A stretch of DNA of 64,000 bases, from positions 182,500,716 through 182,564,715 of the forward strand of contig CP136066.1 in the NCBI GenBank assembly GCA_032622095.1, in the 5' to 3' direction. The stretch is from Siphonodentalium dalli. Taxonomy: Eukaryota > Mollusca > Scaphopoda > Gadilida > Siphonodentaliidae. Positions 48,901-56,833 of this stretch are shown piece after piece. The notes beneath the pieces are model-generated. The model was not told the DNA's origin. It made no database searches and saw nothing but the letters and a program-made list of their open reading frames with translations. The position numbers were made by a program, and so were the translations under genes. Every line of letters starts with the position of its first letter. Positions within the stretch are counted from its first letter, which is position 1.

Positions 48901-51900
48901 TACCTGTATTACAATAAAGACGAATCGCTGCCGTCTAAACGCCTGAGTGTTATTACCTGAATTACAATAAAGACGAATCGCTGCCGTCTAAACGCATGAG
49001 TGTTATTACCTGTATTACAATAAAGACGAATCGCTGCCGTCTAAACGCCTGATTGTTATTACCTGAATTACAATAAAGACGAATCGCTGTCGTCTAAACG
49101 CCTGAGTGTTATTACCTGTATTACAATAAAGACGAATCGCTGCCGTCTAAATGCATGAGTATTATTACCTGTATTACAATAAAGACGAATCGCTGCCGTC
49201 TAAACGCCTGATTGTTATTACCTGAATTACAATAAAGACGAATCGCTGCCGTCTAAACGCCTGATTGTTATTACCTGAATTACAATAAAGACGAATCGCT
49301 GTCGTCTAAACGCCTGAGTGTTATTACCTGTATTACAATAAAGACGAATCGCTGCCGTCTAAATGCATGAGTATTATTACCTGTATTACAATAAAGACGA
49401 ATCGCTGCCGTCTAAACGCCTGATTGTTATTACCTGAATTACAATAAAAACGAATCGCTGCCGTCTAAACGCCTGATTGTTATTACCTGAATTACAATAA
49501 AGACGAATCGCTGCCGTCTAAACGCCTGATTGTTATTACCTGAATTACAATAAAGACGAATCGCTGTCGTCTAAACGCCTGAGTGTTATTACCTGTATTA
49601 CAATAAAGACGAATCGCTGCCGTCTAAATGCATGAGTATTATTACCTGTATTACAATAAAGACGAATCGCTGCCGTCTAAACGCCTGATTGTTATTACCT
49701 GAATTACAATAAAAACGAATCGCTGCCGTCTAAACGCCTGAGTGTTATTATCTGAATTACAATAAAGACGAATCGCTGCCGTCTAAACGCCTGAGTGTTA
49801 TTACCTGTATTACATTAAAGACGAATCGCTGCCGTCTAAACACCTGAGTGTTGTTACCCGAATTACAATAAAGACGAATCGCTGCCGTCTAAACGCCTGA
49901 GTGTTATTACCCGAATTACAATAAAGACGAATCGCTGCCGTCTAAACGCCTGAGTTATTACCTGAATTACAATAAAGACGAATCGATGCCGTCTAAACGC
50001 CTGAGTGTTGTTACCTGTATTACAATACAGACGAATCGCTGCCGTCTAAACGCCTGAGTGTTATTACCTGTATTACAATAAAGACGAATCGCTGCCGTCT
50101 AAACGCCTGAGTGTTATTACCTGTATTACAATAAAGACGAATCGCTGCCGTCTAAACGCCTGAGTGTTATTACCTGAATTACAATAAAGCCGAATCGCTG
50201 CCGTCTAAACGCCCGAGTGCTGTTGCCTGTATTACATTAAAGACGAATCGCTGCCGTCTAAACACCTGAGTGTTGTTACCTGTATTACAATAAAAAATAC
50301 GTTAATTTTCGAGACAGTCCATTCATAACATTTTTGTCCTGGACTGACCGCTTCTCATAATTCTCATAAAAATGTATATCCCACTCCCCTAACGCGAGAC
50401 AATAACCACACCAAACAGCCACAGCAGCAGCCACTTCAAACAGAACAAAACATTTGGAACCTATCTGTAAATACATTTATTAGCAACCGAGTGTCAGAGG
50501 ATGATAAGTTCTGCAACTTGTGCCTCGATCCTCTGTGCCCACACATATATCTATGTTATAATAACATGCAATGTGGGTCACAACAAATATGTTCAACAAC
50601 CTGTATTCCTTATTTCAACGCAACCGCAATGGATTCGTCTGAACACCCCTTATAACGTACCTGGTCAATTTATGGATGCGTTTGTTTGCAATGACTGGAG
50701 TCGAGATGAAAGAAGACTTGGTATTATACACGTGTACACACGGGGTATACACAAGCAAAACTCGTACGTTCTGTTGCAACGAGACGTTTCCGCTGTATCC
50801 TCGTGTCGCGCTTTATTTTGTTTTTGGTTATCGGTCGGCCGTATTAGTTGATAACACAACCATCGCCTTATAAGAATGCTTGCCGTTAGCACGTGAGTAG
50901 GGTCTTATACGCATGCTTGCCGTTACCATCTGATTAGAATATAGGGTCGTTTTCATTGACATTATATCAAATAATGTGAAAAGGTCGTCTATTTCTGCCA
51001 TTGACGAATTCACGGTGGAGAATCACGTGGTTTCGAGGTCGGAGAGTATCACGCATTCAAAATATGCAAACGCACAAAAACATAATATGAGGTTATCAGC
51101 TTGTTTGAAAAATAGTATATCACATGCTCGTAGTTACCAAAATACTATGCAATATATCGTTATCCTAGATGGTATGCGGCTTATACGGACCCTGGCTCTT
51201 ACGGACCCTGGCTCTTACGGACCCTGGCTTTTACGGACCACCGGCTGATACGGACCCTGGCTTATACGGACCCCGGCTCATACGGACCTCAATTAAATTA
51301 TGCAATTTGCAAACTTATATTTATGAATTTAATATATTATTATGATCGTCTTTTCACACATGTATCTGTATTAATTGAGAATTTATGTGATTTTTTTGCT
51401 GATTTTCAAACTTATATTTATGAATTTAACCGATTTTTTCGGTGATTTTCAAACTTATATTTATGAATTTAATATATAATTATGATTGTCTTTTCACACA
51501 TATATCTGTATTAATTGAGAATTTATGTGATTTTTTTGGTGATTTTCAAACTTATATTTATGAAATTAACCGATTTTTTCGGTGATTTTCAAACTTATAT
51601 TTATGAATTTAATATATAATTATGATTGTCTTTTCACACATATATCTGTATTAACCGTTTCCCTCGTTTCTGGTCGTGTTTTCGATCGCCTCGTCCATTT
51701 TGAATAAACGCGAAACTCATCAACTCGAAACCACGTGATTCCCCACCGTGGAATTGTCATGACTCGGCAATACACATCATTAAACTAAATTCCAATCTAA
51801 TACCAGGGGTTAGCAAATGTTAATCCTATCAAACACTCACGCCATATAGCAGACAATAACAAGTCGTGTCTACGCGCACAATGGCGAAATACATATACTT

Positions 51901-53749
51901 TGCGTGTGCATTGCTTGGGTAAATGTCGTACATACATATGTGACCCGCCATATCAAATCCAGTCGTAAGTCGGGATTTTTTTTACCCTGTGCCAATGCAT
52001 TCTCTTATATATGCGAGTCGACCATAGGTCGCCTCGCATATATAAGAGAATGCATTGGCCTAACAATTTTTTATCATTTTTTTTAAATAAATGTTTCTTA
52101 CAATTTTTAGGACATAAAATAAAAAAACATCCATTACCCTGCAGGGAGCCCCACACATATATAGAAGCATATAGAAGAGTGTCGTCTGCTCATGTTTGTA
52201 TGGGGCTCTGTATGGGTGAAATTATAAAATTGTTAAAGAATACAAGAAAACATTATTAAAATTGTAAAAAATTGTTAGGCCAATGCATTCTCTTATATAT
52301 GCGAGGCGACCTATGGTCGACTCGCATATATAAGAGAATGCATTCGCACAGGGTAAAAAAAATCCCGACTTACGACTGGATTTGATATGGCGGGTCACAT
52401 ACATGTATGTGAGTATAATACACCAGCTTCCTACATCTCATCGCAGGATGTTTGATTTGTGGTCACATTCTCTTGTAGCAAAAGCATCAGTTCCACATCG
52501 AACGACGTGTGACGTGAAGATTAGTGGTTATGATATCCCGAAGGGGACGATCGTGGTGGCACAATTGGAACACTGTCACCGGGACCCGAAATACTGGGCG
52601 GAGCCAGAGACCTTCCGTCCAGAACACTTCCTCGACTCAGACGGAAATTACAAGGGGAATAAATCATTCGTGCCATTTTCTGTCGGTGAGCATATACATT
52701 ACTATTGTACGAACACGTATGAGTTAAACCTAATCAGACACGTATATAGGTATGTATAGTTTTGGCGCCCGTTGTGTGCAGGGTACATATTATACAGTTG
52801 TTGTCCGCGCTTGAGTGAGACACTGGGTTAGTCGCCCGCTCTCGACCTGGAATGTCACCACAAGGCGGACCCGCGGTGTCATTCAAGGTCGAGAGTCGGG
52901 ACATATGGCCCTGTCTCACAAAAAAACGGTGATAACAGTTGTGTTATCATGCAAAGGAGCACACATCTGCTCAATTGCATACATGGGTGCACATGTATAT
53001 ATACTTGCTTATATTCTCGCTTTTTTAACTTTAGAAAATAAAGCATTCATGTTTTGGATCAGTCCACACATCCATCGTTGGGCTATTAGATTACTGTCAT
53101 GTTGCTCGTCGAATTGTGGGAATCGATTGAGGGAAAGAAGAGTTTCGAAGTAGAGTAGCCATGCGGCGAAATGTCAGGTTTCGTTTTAAATGAGTGTATA
53201 CGTGTTAAATGAAAACGACTGGCTTACTCGAGCTTCCAAATTATGTCTAAGTAATTTTGAAGGAAGTAACAGATCGATTGCCACATTCTCAAAATATTGA
53301 TATATGCCATGCAATGCTTTATTCTCTTATCAAATAGCACATGATATTGAGATATATGAGTGTATATACAAAAGATATGTACTATATCAGAGATTTTAAG
53401 GACATTGCTTGCTATATACTCGTCTCATCTTTCATGTGTGTGTGTTATTTGGTAATCATAATTGGAACGTGTCTTATAATGGAATTTCTAAGGAATTTTG
53501 ATGTTGATAAATGTCACAAATAGAACTCCACGAACTAACCGACCAATCACCGTGTCTGTTACAGGTCGCCGTATGTGTTTGGGAGATTCGATGGCGAAAA
53601 CTGAACTCTTCTTATTCTTCGCAACATTGGTCCAAAAATTCGAATTCAAGAAGGAATCACCAGACGTCCATCTCAGTTTTGACCCAGTCGCGGTTATCAC
53701 GTTCCAGCCAAAGAAGTACAAACTTGTTTGTTTACCACGGAAGGAATAG
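24569..53749 (+). CDS. Cytochrome P450, CYP2 clan, 503 aa in eight exons
   Basis: Joining 24569-24923, 28716-28941, 36862-37000, 39530-39698, 40728-40864, 42495-42588, 52479-52685 and 53565-53749 gives 1512 nt, 503 codons plus stop, with every junction GT-AG and in phase. The protein has an N-terminal membrane anchor, the hinge LPPGPRPWPFLGN, C-helix WDAERR (Trp128), I-helix AGTDTT (310-315), ExxR (Glu366-Arg369), PETFRPEHF (416-424) and the heme loop FSVGRRMCLG with ligand Cys447. That is the full signature set and the normal length for a microsomal P450. It should mono-oxygenate a small lipophilic substrate at the ER with NADPH-P450 reductase. The substrate cannot be told. The gene spans 29 kb because the introns are filled with repeats. 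The start is Met at 24569. An in-frame ATG 99 nt upstream lies inside a MITE. Confidence 0.95.
24958..25265 (+). repeat. Dispersed repeat family A (copy 3)
   Basis: Landmarks: TCTCGCAAATACGCACATAG, CCGTTATTTCGTTTTATGG followed by a run of 14 G, GAGTCGATGATGTGACTGAA and AAAGTGCGGATTTATGGAGA. It carries the same CCGTTATTTCG box as the satellite at 8.6-10.9 kb. Confidence 0.8.
25483..25807 (-). mobile_element. MITE family C (copy 3, full ends)
   Basis: TTAAAGCCACATGGCGGTTT at one end, AATGAGCCATGTCCGTTTAA at the other, TTAA at both. AATAAAGAGCG at 25616. Confidence 0.82.
26516..26986. mobile_element. TTAA-flanked MITE, family B (copy 2)
   Basis: Same ends (TTAAAGGTACGGTTGGCC and GGCCTCACGTGCCTTTAA) and interior as 3257-3717, with a few short indels. 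It includes the near-identical stretch GTATACAAATAAGAAATATC. Confidence 0.85.
27205..27290 (-). repeat. Fragment of MITE family C
   Basis: CGACCTATCGTATTCGTCGC through ACATTTGGAGGTTCGAATGA and CCATATCCGTTTAA, the left end of family C on the minus strand. Confidence 0.7.
27450..27805 (-). repeat. Dispersed repeat family A (copy 4, reverse)
   Basis: CCGCACATTATC-like end, CACATTATCGACTCATAATG, then AAAACGAAATAACGGGTAAG and CGATTATGTGCG. This is the reverse of the other copies. Confidence 0.8.
28205..28570 (+). repeat. Dispersed repeat family A (copy 5)
   Basis: CATATCCTCGCGCAAACTTT, CCGGTTATTTCGTTTTATGG, AAAGAGCGTACACCTGAAAA, GAGTCGATAATATGACT. It ends about 145 bp before P450 exon 2. Confidence 0.8.
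28716..28941 (+). CDS. P450 exon 2
   Basis: Completes Gly119 and runs to residue 193 plus two bases. It begins GVVFANGELWDAERR (C-helix, Trp128 and Arg132 that contact the heme propionate) and ends IISTIIFGS. Acceptor ACACAG, donor GTATAT. Confidence 0.94.
30063..31075 (+). repeat. Copy 1 of a 1-kb direct duplication
   Basis: Begins CAATACTTCCTTCGGGCTTA and ends in a TTTAAATT-rich stretch. Its partner starts at 31265. It contains the family F end CCGGATACGTCATCTCCGGT then TTAAACC at about 30346. Confidence 0.85.
31265..32245 (+). repeat. Copy 2 of a 1-kb direct duplication
   Basis: Matches 30063-31075 at an offset of about 1.2 kb, with small indels. Shared words include AACACTCAGCATACAATACA, GGTATAGGAGCTGTCTATAT and GAGTTGAATCTAAAAAGAAA. 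Short frames in both copies (about 63-79 codons) are not conserved as proteins. Confidence 0.85.
33969..34305 (+). repeat. Tandem duplication with TA/TG microsatellite
   Basis: Two copies (about 33969-34120 and 34128-34305) of GTGAAGCATTGCACGTGT, TACGAACAACTGGTTGTTGA and AATCACTATGGTGGCT, separated by a (TA)n/(TG)n run at 34146-34202. Confidence 0.88.
36593..36790. mobile_element. Palindromic MITE family D (copy 3), ends 70 bp before exon 3
   Basis: Left arm CTAAGTAATCGACTCCTTAA (36603) is the exact inverse of the right end TTAAGGAGTCGATTACTTAG (36771-36790). The middle arms match copies 1 and 2. About 190 bp folds almost completely on itself. The left flank TACAGTAATGCC resembles a mariner-type end. 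Confidence 0.9.
36862..37000 (+). CDS. P450 exon 3
   Basis: Completes Arg194 and runs to Lys240. It starts RFGYDDETL, the FGSRF.Y.D stretch typical of the CYP2 clan, and ends HIGRK. Acceptor TTTAG, donor GTAAGT. Confidence 0.94.
37182..37624. mobile_element. Inverted-repeat element family F (copy 1)
   Basis: Starts CCGGATTCGTCATCTGAGGT then TTAAACC and ends AACTTGAGATGACGAATCCG. The interior has GTTTAAACC words and AAGTGACGCATTCGTCATCT. Close relative at 62151-62582, end fragments at 30346, 31547 and 62867-62950. Confidence 0.8.
37812..37923 (+). repeat. 28-bp tandem repeat, four copies
   Basis: Four copies of GCAGGTATGACGTCTGTGGC then ATAATTAA, almost identical. TGACGTC is a CRE-like core, repeated at regular spacing. 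Confidence 0.93.
38476..38762 (+). repeat. 73-bp tandem repeat, four copies
   Basis: Units start at 38476, 38549, 38622 and 38695 with AGTGGATTGATCAAGGATAC and end ACTTACACAAAACAT. The last unit lacks an 8-bp CTCTCATG stretch. Confidence 0.93.
38884..39022. mobile_element. Foldback MITE
   Basis: Left arm TTCCGTGGTTTTAATGTGAC and AGGTCAAAGTTCTGGAG; right arm CTCCAGAACTTTGACCT and GTAGCACTAAAACCACGGAA. The arms are about 36 bp with two or three mismatches. Confidence 0.82.
39530..39698 (+). CDS. P450 exon 4
   Basis: Residues 241-296 plus one base (FSTAGKTFTEYI ... DFLDIYIQ ... HNKLS), the G-H helix region. DFLDIYIQ matches the CYP2-clan D(F/L)LD.Y motif. Acceptor CAACAG, donor GTAAGT. Confidence 0.93.
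39699..40727 (+). other. P450 intron 4
   Basis: 1.0 kb with no repeat or gene recognised. It ends ACCAACAG. Confidence 0.85.
40728..40864 (+). CDS. P450 exon 5
   Basis: Residues 297-342. The I-helix, with oxygen-activating motif AGTDTT (310-315), then helix J (WILLYMITYPDVQEKCAQEI). Donor GTAAGT. Confidence 0.95.
40865..42494 (+). other. P450 intron 5
   Basis: 1.6 kb. It contains half of the telomere-like MITE at 41040-41116. Nothing else was recognised. Confidence 0.85.
41040..41116 (+). repeat. Half copy of the telomere-like MITE
   Basis: GGCTAGGGTTATGGTCAGGG, TTAGAGTTAGG and then GTGTATTCTTACACGAAGGA. It matches the right half of 20138-20263. Confidence 0.75.
42495..42588 (+). CDS. P450 exon 6
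   Basis: Residues 343-373 plus one base. VVGDRSIMTEDEDKLPFV, then helix K with ExxR (Glu366, Arg369) in SEVIRM. Acceptor ACAG, donor GTAAAT. Confidence 0.93.
43567..50296 (+). repeat. 53-bp minisatellite, about 127 copies, with higher-order repeats
   Basis: The unit begins ACGAATCGCTGCCGTCTAAA, continues CGCMTGAGTGTTATTACCTG and ends WATTACAATAAAG. The array is 6730 bp. Variants are arranged in blocks: the rare junction CAATAAAGTCGAATCGC occurs at 44301, 45891 and 47799, spacings of 1590 (30 units) and 1908 (36 units), and the surrounding variant order repeats. Every unit carries AATAAA on the gene's sense strand. 53 is not a multiple of three and no frame stays open, so it is not coding. 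There are no spacer sequences, so it is not a CRISPR-like array. Confidence 0.97.
51177..51291 (+). repeat. 18-bp tandem repeat, about six copies
   Basis: Unit TACGGACCCTGGCTCT with variants (TTAT, GAT). A short frame across it gives a six-residue repeat by chance. Confidence 0.9.
51308..51656 (+). repeat. 147-bp AT-rich tandem repeat, about 2.4 copies
   Basis: Units start CAAACTTATATTTATGAATT and include TGTCTTTTCACACATRTATC and ACCGATTTTTTCGGTGATTT, which is a small hairpin. Confidence 0.9.
51939..52399. mobile_element. MITE family G (complete copy), ends 79 bp before exon 7
   Basis: The ends TGTGACCCGCCATATCAAAT and its inverse (ATTTGATATGGCGGGTCACA) continue inward as about 150-bp inverted repeats. 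Each arm contains the perfect 67-nt hairpin CCAATGCATTCTCTTATATA and inverse (about 51993-52059 and 52280-52346). Same family as 24221-24526. Confidence 0.9.
52479..52685 (+). CDS. P450 exon 7
   Basis: Residues 374-442 plus one base: AKASVPHRTT, then GYDIPKGT, the PETFRPEHF (PERF) motif, and FVPFSV at the start of the heme loop. An alternative upstream acceptor at 52446 would add 33 nt out of family register. The chosen site matches CYP2-clan spacing. Donor GTGAGC. Confidence 0.92.
52686..53564 (+). other. P450 intron 7
   Basis: 0.9 kb. A diverged fragment of MITE C is at about 53225-53340 (CGAGCTTCCAAATTATGTCT). A possible inverted pair, CTCGACCTGGAATGTCACCA and GTGTCATTCAAGGTCGAG, lies at 52839-52893. 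No gene. Confidence 0.8.
53565..53749 (+). CDS. P450 exon 8 with stop
   Basis: Completes Gly443 and gives RRMCLGD with heme-ligand Cys447, the L-helix and the C-terminal beta region to PRKE, stop TAG. Acceptor TGTTACAG. A normal P450 end. Confidence 0.95.
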
Positions 53750-53916
53750 TTATGTATGGGTGGAATGAACATCATCATCTTTATTTCCATATGCATTTAT
53801 CAAGTTATTTAAAACATTCAGTCGTATTGTAAATTTTCCTCTATATTCTGTGTCCCAAACACATCTTACCGATGTTCGATTCGCTACATAAGTACATACT
53901 TTAAAAAAATCTAAAT

Positions 53917-53922
53917 AATAAA
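53917..53922 (+). terminator. Candidate poly(A) signal of the P450 gene
   Basis: AATAAA, 168 nt after the stop codon; the first exact hexamer in the 3' flank I found. The cleavage site was not determined. Confidence 0.5.
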
Positions 53923-54929
53923 AAATAACTACGTACATGTACATTGCATGAACATAATGCATGAATTAGTTTGTTCTTTACCAGTGTGTGACTACTGTTG
54001 ACTTTGACAATAAGTTACTTTCTTTTAATTCCCATAAATGAACACGTATGCCTGTCACGCCCATTTCCGACTTAATTATAAAATTAGAAATTATGACTTT
54101 TTTAAAAGGCATATTGGCTTTTTGTTAAATTGTCTCTTCGCATCACTTCCATTCTTCGTGCTTATTTAATCTCACATATTGCTTTTGTTTTGGGTTAACA
54201 CTAACATTTATATATTTTGCGAGAATAAATATTGTTTACACTAATTCACAAACTTGGTCGTGTTCGTTCAATGTTATTAACATACTAAACTATAACTGAC
54301 ACAATTCATTTCCGCCTTACATCGTTTTGGACACCCTATATCTAAATTGATCGATCAAGCGGGCTAACAAACAACAAGAAGCATGTCGAATTTGAACTAA
54401 ATGTATTATATTGAATTAAATTAAAGGGGTACTGTACGCCATTTTCAACAAATTCCCGGTGATAACCAGGATCTGGTATCGATAATATATAGAATACTAA
54501 GTAATTTGAGTAGAAGATGTATCCTGTAAACGTTCAGGTTATCTTAAAATCAAAGTTAACAATTTGATATAAATTTTATTGTATGGCTGGAGCCAAAATT
54601 ACGAGTTTCCATGTACATGACGTTATCAAAATAATTCACGGAGAGTGGATTTGGTAATGTGTGGCACACATGATCGTGTAAAACATTTTGTGGATATGGG
54701 GTGTACACTCAAGCCACTCACTGACTAGTGACTATACAATGACTTACATGAGTATATGTGACTAGTATGGATAAAATATAACATTTATTTGATACATTTG
54801 CTTGAAAACTGTCCTAAAATTACTTGACAACGACAATTGGTATTTTCCCATTCCGGCTAACCTTCCATCCGTAATATTACTTCGTACTCAACACACTTTC
54901 AAATAATGGAAACTGGTTACCGTATTCTT
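53923..54929. other. Intergenic, no recognised gene
   Basis: AT-rich. TTAAAGGGGTACTGTACGCC at about 54421 resembles the start of a TTAA-type MITE, but no matching far end was found. Confidence 0.4.
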
Positions 54930-55215
54930 GAATGCTTTTGAATTGTTCTCGGTATTGACATAGGTCGATAAATACTTGAACTACATTCTATGAGCATTAG
55001 AAGTTCCAGAAAGACGCATTGAGGTAATACCAAAATGCAACTTTGAACACGGTGTTTGGGTCCCAAACAAACAGCAGCAACATGTACGCCGTGGATCAGA
55101 AAAGAGTGTCTCGTCTTAGTCTATTCCTGATATGATAGAAAGAAAGAGCGTCTATTTCACTTCTGTGCGAAAACTTTCGTGTATATATCAATCTTTATTA
55201 TGTCAGCACTTGCGA
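54930..55215 (-). repeat. MITE family C (copy 4, diverged, reverse)
   Basis: ATTGACATAGGTCGATAAAT, AAGACGCATTGAGGTAATAC, ACGGTGTTTGGGTCCCAAAC, TAGTCTATTCCTGATATGAT and AAAGAGCGTCTATTT follow the order of family C in reverse. Confidence 0.75.
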
Positions 55216-55380
55216 TTAGCCAATCAGCGTCGATAAATAGTGACGGCAGATTAACCTATATTAGGTCAGTGATCCCATATGCTTATCCACTATCTTGTTT
55301 TTCAGACAACTCTGTCGCCTCGGGGATATTTTTGGTGTATTTTGGCGCCAAGAAAGGTGATTGATATCTGTCGAAAATCA

Positions 55381-56639
55381 TTTTCTGCGAATTTAAAGAC
55401 ATAGTACCATGTACCAAAACCTGCATGCGATGTATTTGAGGTATTCTAAATACTCATAAATCAAATAACTATCAAACTCAACAAGTTGTCCTACTTCTGG
55501 TGATTAGCAATTGACTCAATGCGTTGACATTCAACGCCCATGGCGCGTCACTGTGACGTTTGTTTGGTATTTGGGGCATTTCCACATCCCAATGCATATT
55601 CGTGTTATTTTACTTAAACTGGAGTGTTTTATGTCGCCAATGTAATACACATACGTGTTGCGCACAGTATGTGGTGAATGGATAAGGAATTTTCCAACTA
55701 CGTAAATGCCATTTCAGTCCAACAAAAAACATTTCGAACGTAGTGGAATCTTCTATTAACTTTTACACCGAAGGTCGAATATTTTCCTACTGTGTTGTCA
55801 AATTTGTTAAAACAATATAATCAGAGAGTGTTAGCTTAGTATTCCCAACATTTGGAATGTTTCAGGAACCAGACAGAAACTTCCAACCAATAAATTATTG
55901 GTCTGGTTCAAGGGGGTGCAGTTGAAAATTCTAAGGTGGTCACCGTTACCATCTCCATAGCTACGTCCATCATATAGGCATTCTTCTTTCAATTGTTTCA
56001 CAAAATTGCCGGACCTTTTCGTTAATTAGCGTCTCTATACTGTTGCTATGAGAATAACTGTTACAGCTGGGTGAGACGTCGGCCAGTTGCAATTGGTCAT
56101 CACGAGGACCCGGTTGATTGGCGAATATAATTGGCTCCACATTTGAGCGGCATACGCCTTAATGTCGCCGCGAAACCAGATGGGAACAGACCCTATGTTA
56201 GTGGACGCAATTCGACAACCACGTGCAGCTGGGATTACTGCCAAAACGCATGGGTACATTGACCACACATAGCCTTCTAACAAACGATCCTCTACTCGTA
56301 ACATATATGTTTTGGAGTCCACTCTTAGCGAAAATAAATAAGGAGTAAAGATAAATATTATTGTTATCTTTGGTAATTACAATCATGTCGGACACTGCAA
56401 ATAGTTGAATACCGTACATATCACGACGAAAGTAAAAAGCTCACAAGGTTGTGAAATTCGACTCTAAAGCATGCCTAAGTTTTTGTAACCTAAATATGCA
56501 TTGTGTCAAAATAGTTGTGTGATTGTCCATTCAGCGAATTGGCTTCAAGATTGTTTACACATCCAACATATAGAGATGTTGTGAGGTATCGCTAACAACG
56601 TCAATCGTAGCAGAAGTGTAGTAGTTATTGTGTGCAATA
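55381..56639. other. Intergenic, one unexplained minus-strand frame
   Basis: The frame 56035-56322 minus (95 codons, e.g. SVPIWFRGDIKAYAAQMWSQ) has protein-like composition but matches nothing I know and has no clear splice partners. It may be a gene relic or chance. Confidence 0.35.
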
Positions 56640-56715
56640 TAGGGCCATCTCTCACATTCTTTATTAATAGGAGACCAGCTCCCATTAGTAAAGAATGTGA
56701 GAGATGGCCATATAT
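56640..56715. ncRNA. Near-perfect 75-nt hairpin, miRNA/MITE-like
   Basis: ATAGGGCCATCTCTCACATT then CTTTATTAATAGG pairs with CATTAGTAAAGAATGTGAGA then GATGGCCATAT around a short GACCAGCTC loop. The stem of about 31 bp has one or two mismatches. The size fits a microRNA precursor, but the near-perfect pairing also fits a tiny palindromic MITE. Only one copy seen in the window. Confidence 0.45.
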
Positions 56716-56833
56716 TTCCTGGGAACAGGAAGTTATTATGCGGCTGAAATTAAGTGGGACATCAGATACCTTGTATGTTGAGCGGGACTATGCGCGGGAA
56801 TCTTAGTCACATTTCTATCAAATTATAATGTTA

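Larger units (their letters stand above)
51004..51760. mobile_element. Inverted-repeat element carrying two tandem arrays
   Basis: The left end GACGAATTCACGGTGGAGAA then TCACGTGGTTTCGAGG is inverted at the right as ACTCGAAACCACGTGATTCC then CCACCGTGGAATTGTC (about 36 bp, few mismatches). Between them lie an 18-bp array (51177-51291) and a 147-bp array (51308-51656). No transposase. Confidence 0.75.
42589..52478 (+). other. P450 intron 6 (9.9 kb, mostly minisatellite)
   Basis: Contains the 6.7-kb 53-bp array, a composite inverted-repeat element (51004-51760) and a complete MITE G (51939-52399). Nothing recognised in 42589-43566 or 50297-51003. The acceptor is TCTTGTAG at 52471-52478, which keeps the phase and the family spacing between ExxR and the VPH.TT motif. 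Confidence 0.88.

Noticed and set aside
43567-50296. CRISPR-like array
   Set aside because: The 53-bp units are contiguous with no unique spacers, in a eukaryotic intron. It is a minisatellite.
52446-52685. Earlier acceptor for P450 exon 7 at TCGCAG (52441-52446)
   Set aside because: It would insert 33 nt between ExxR and the conserved VPH.TT segment. The acceptor at 52478 gives exact CYP2-clan spacing.
56035-56322. A possible exon on the minus strand
   Set aside because: No recognised family and no clear flanking splice sites; kept only as a note in the intergenic entry.
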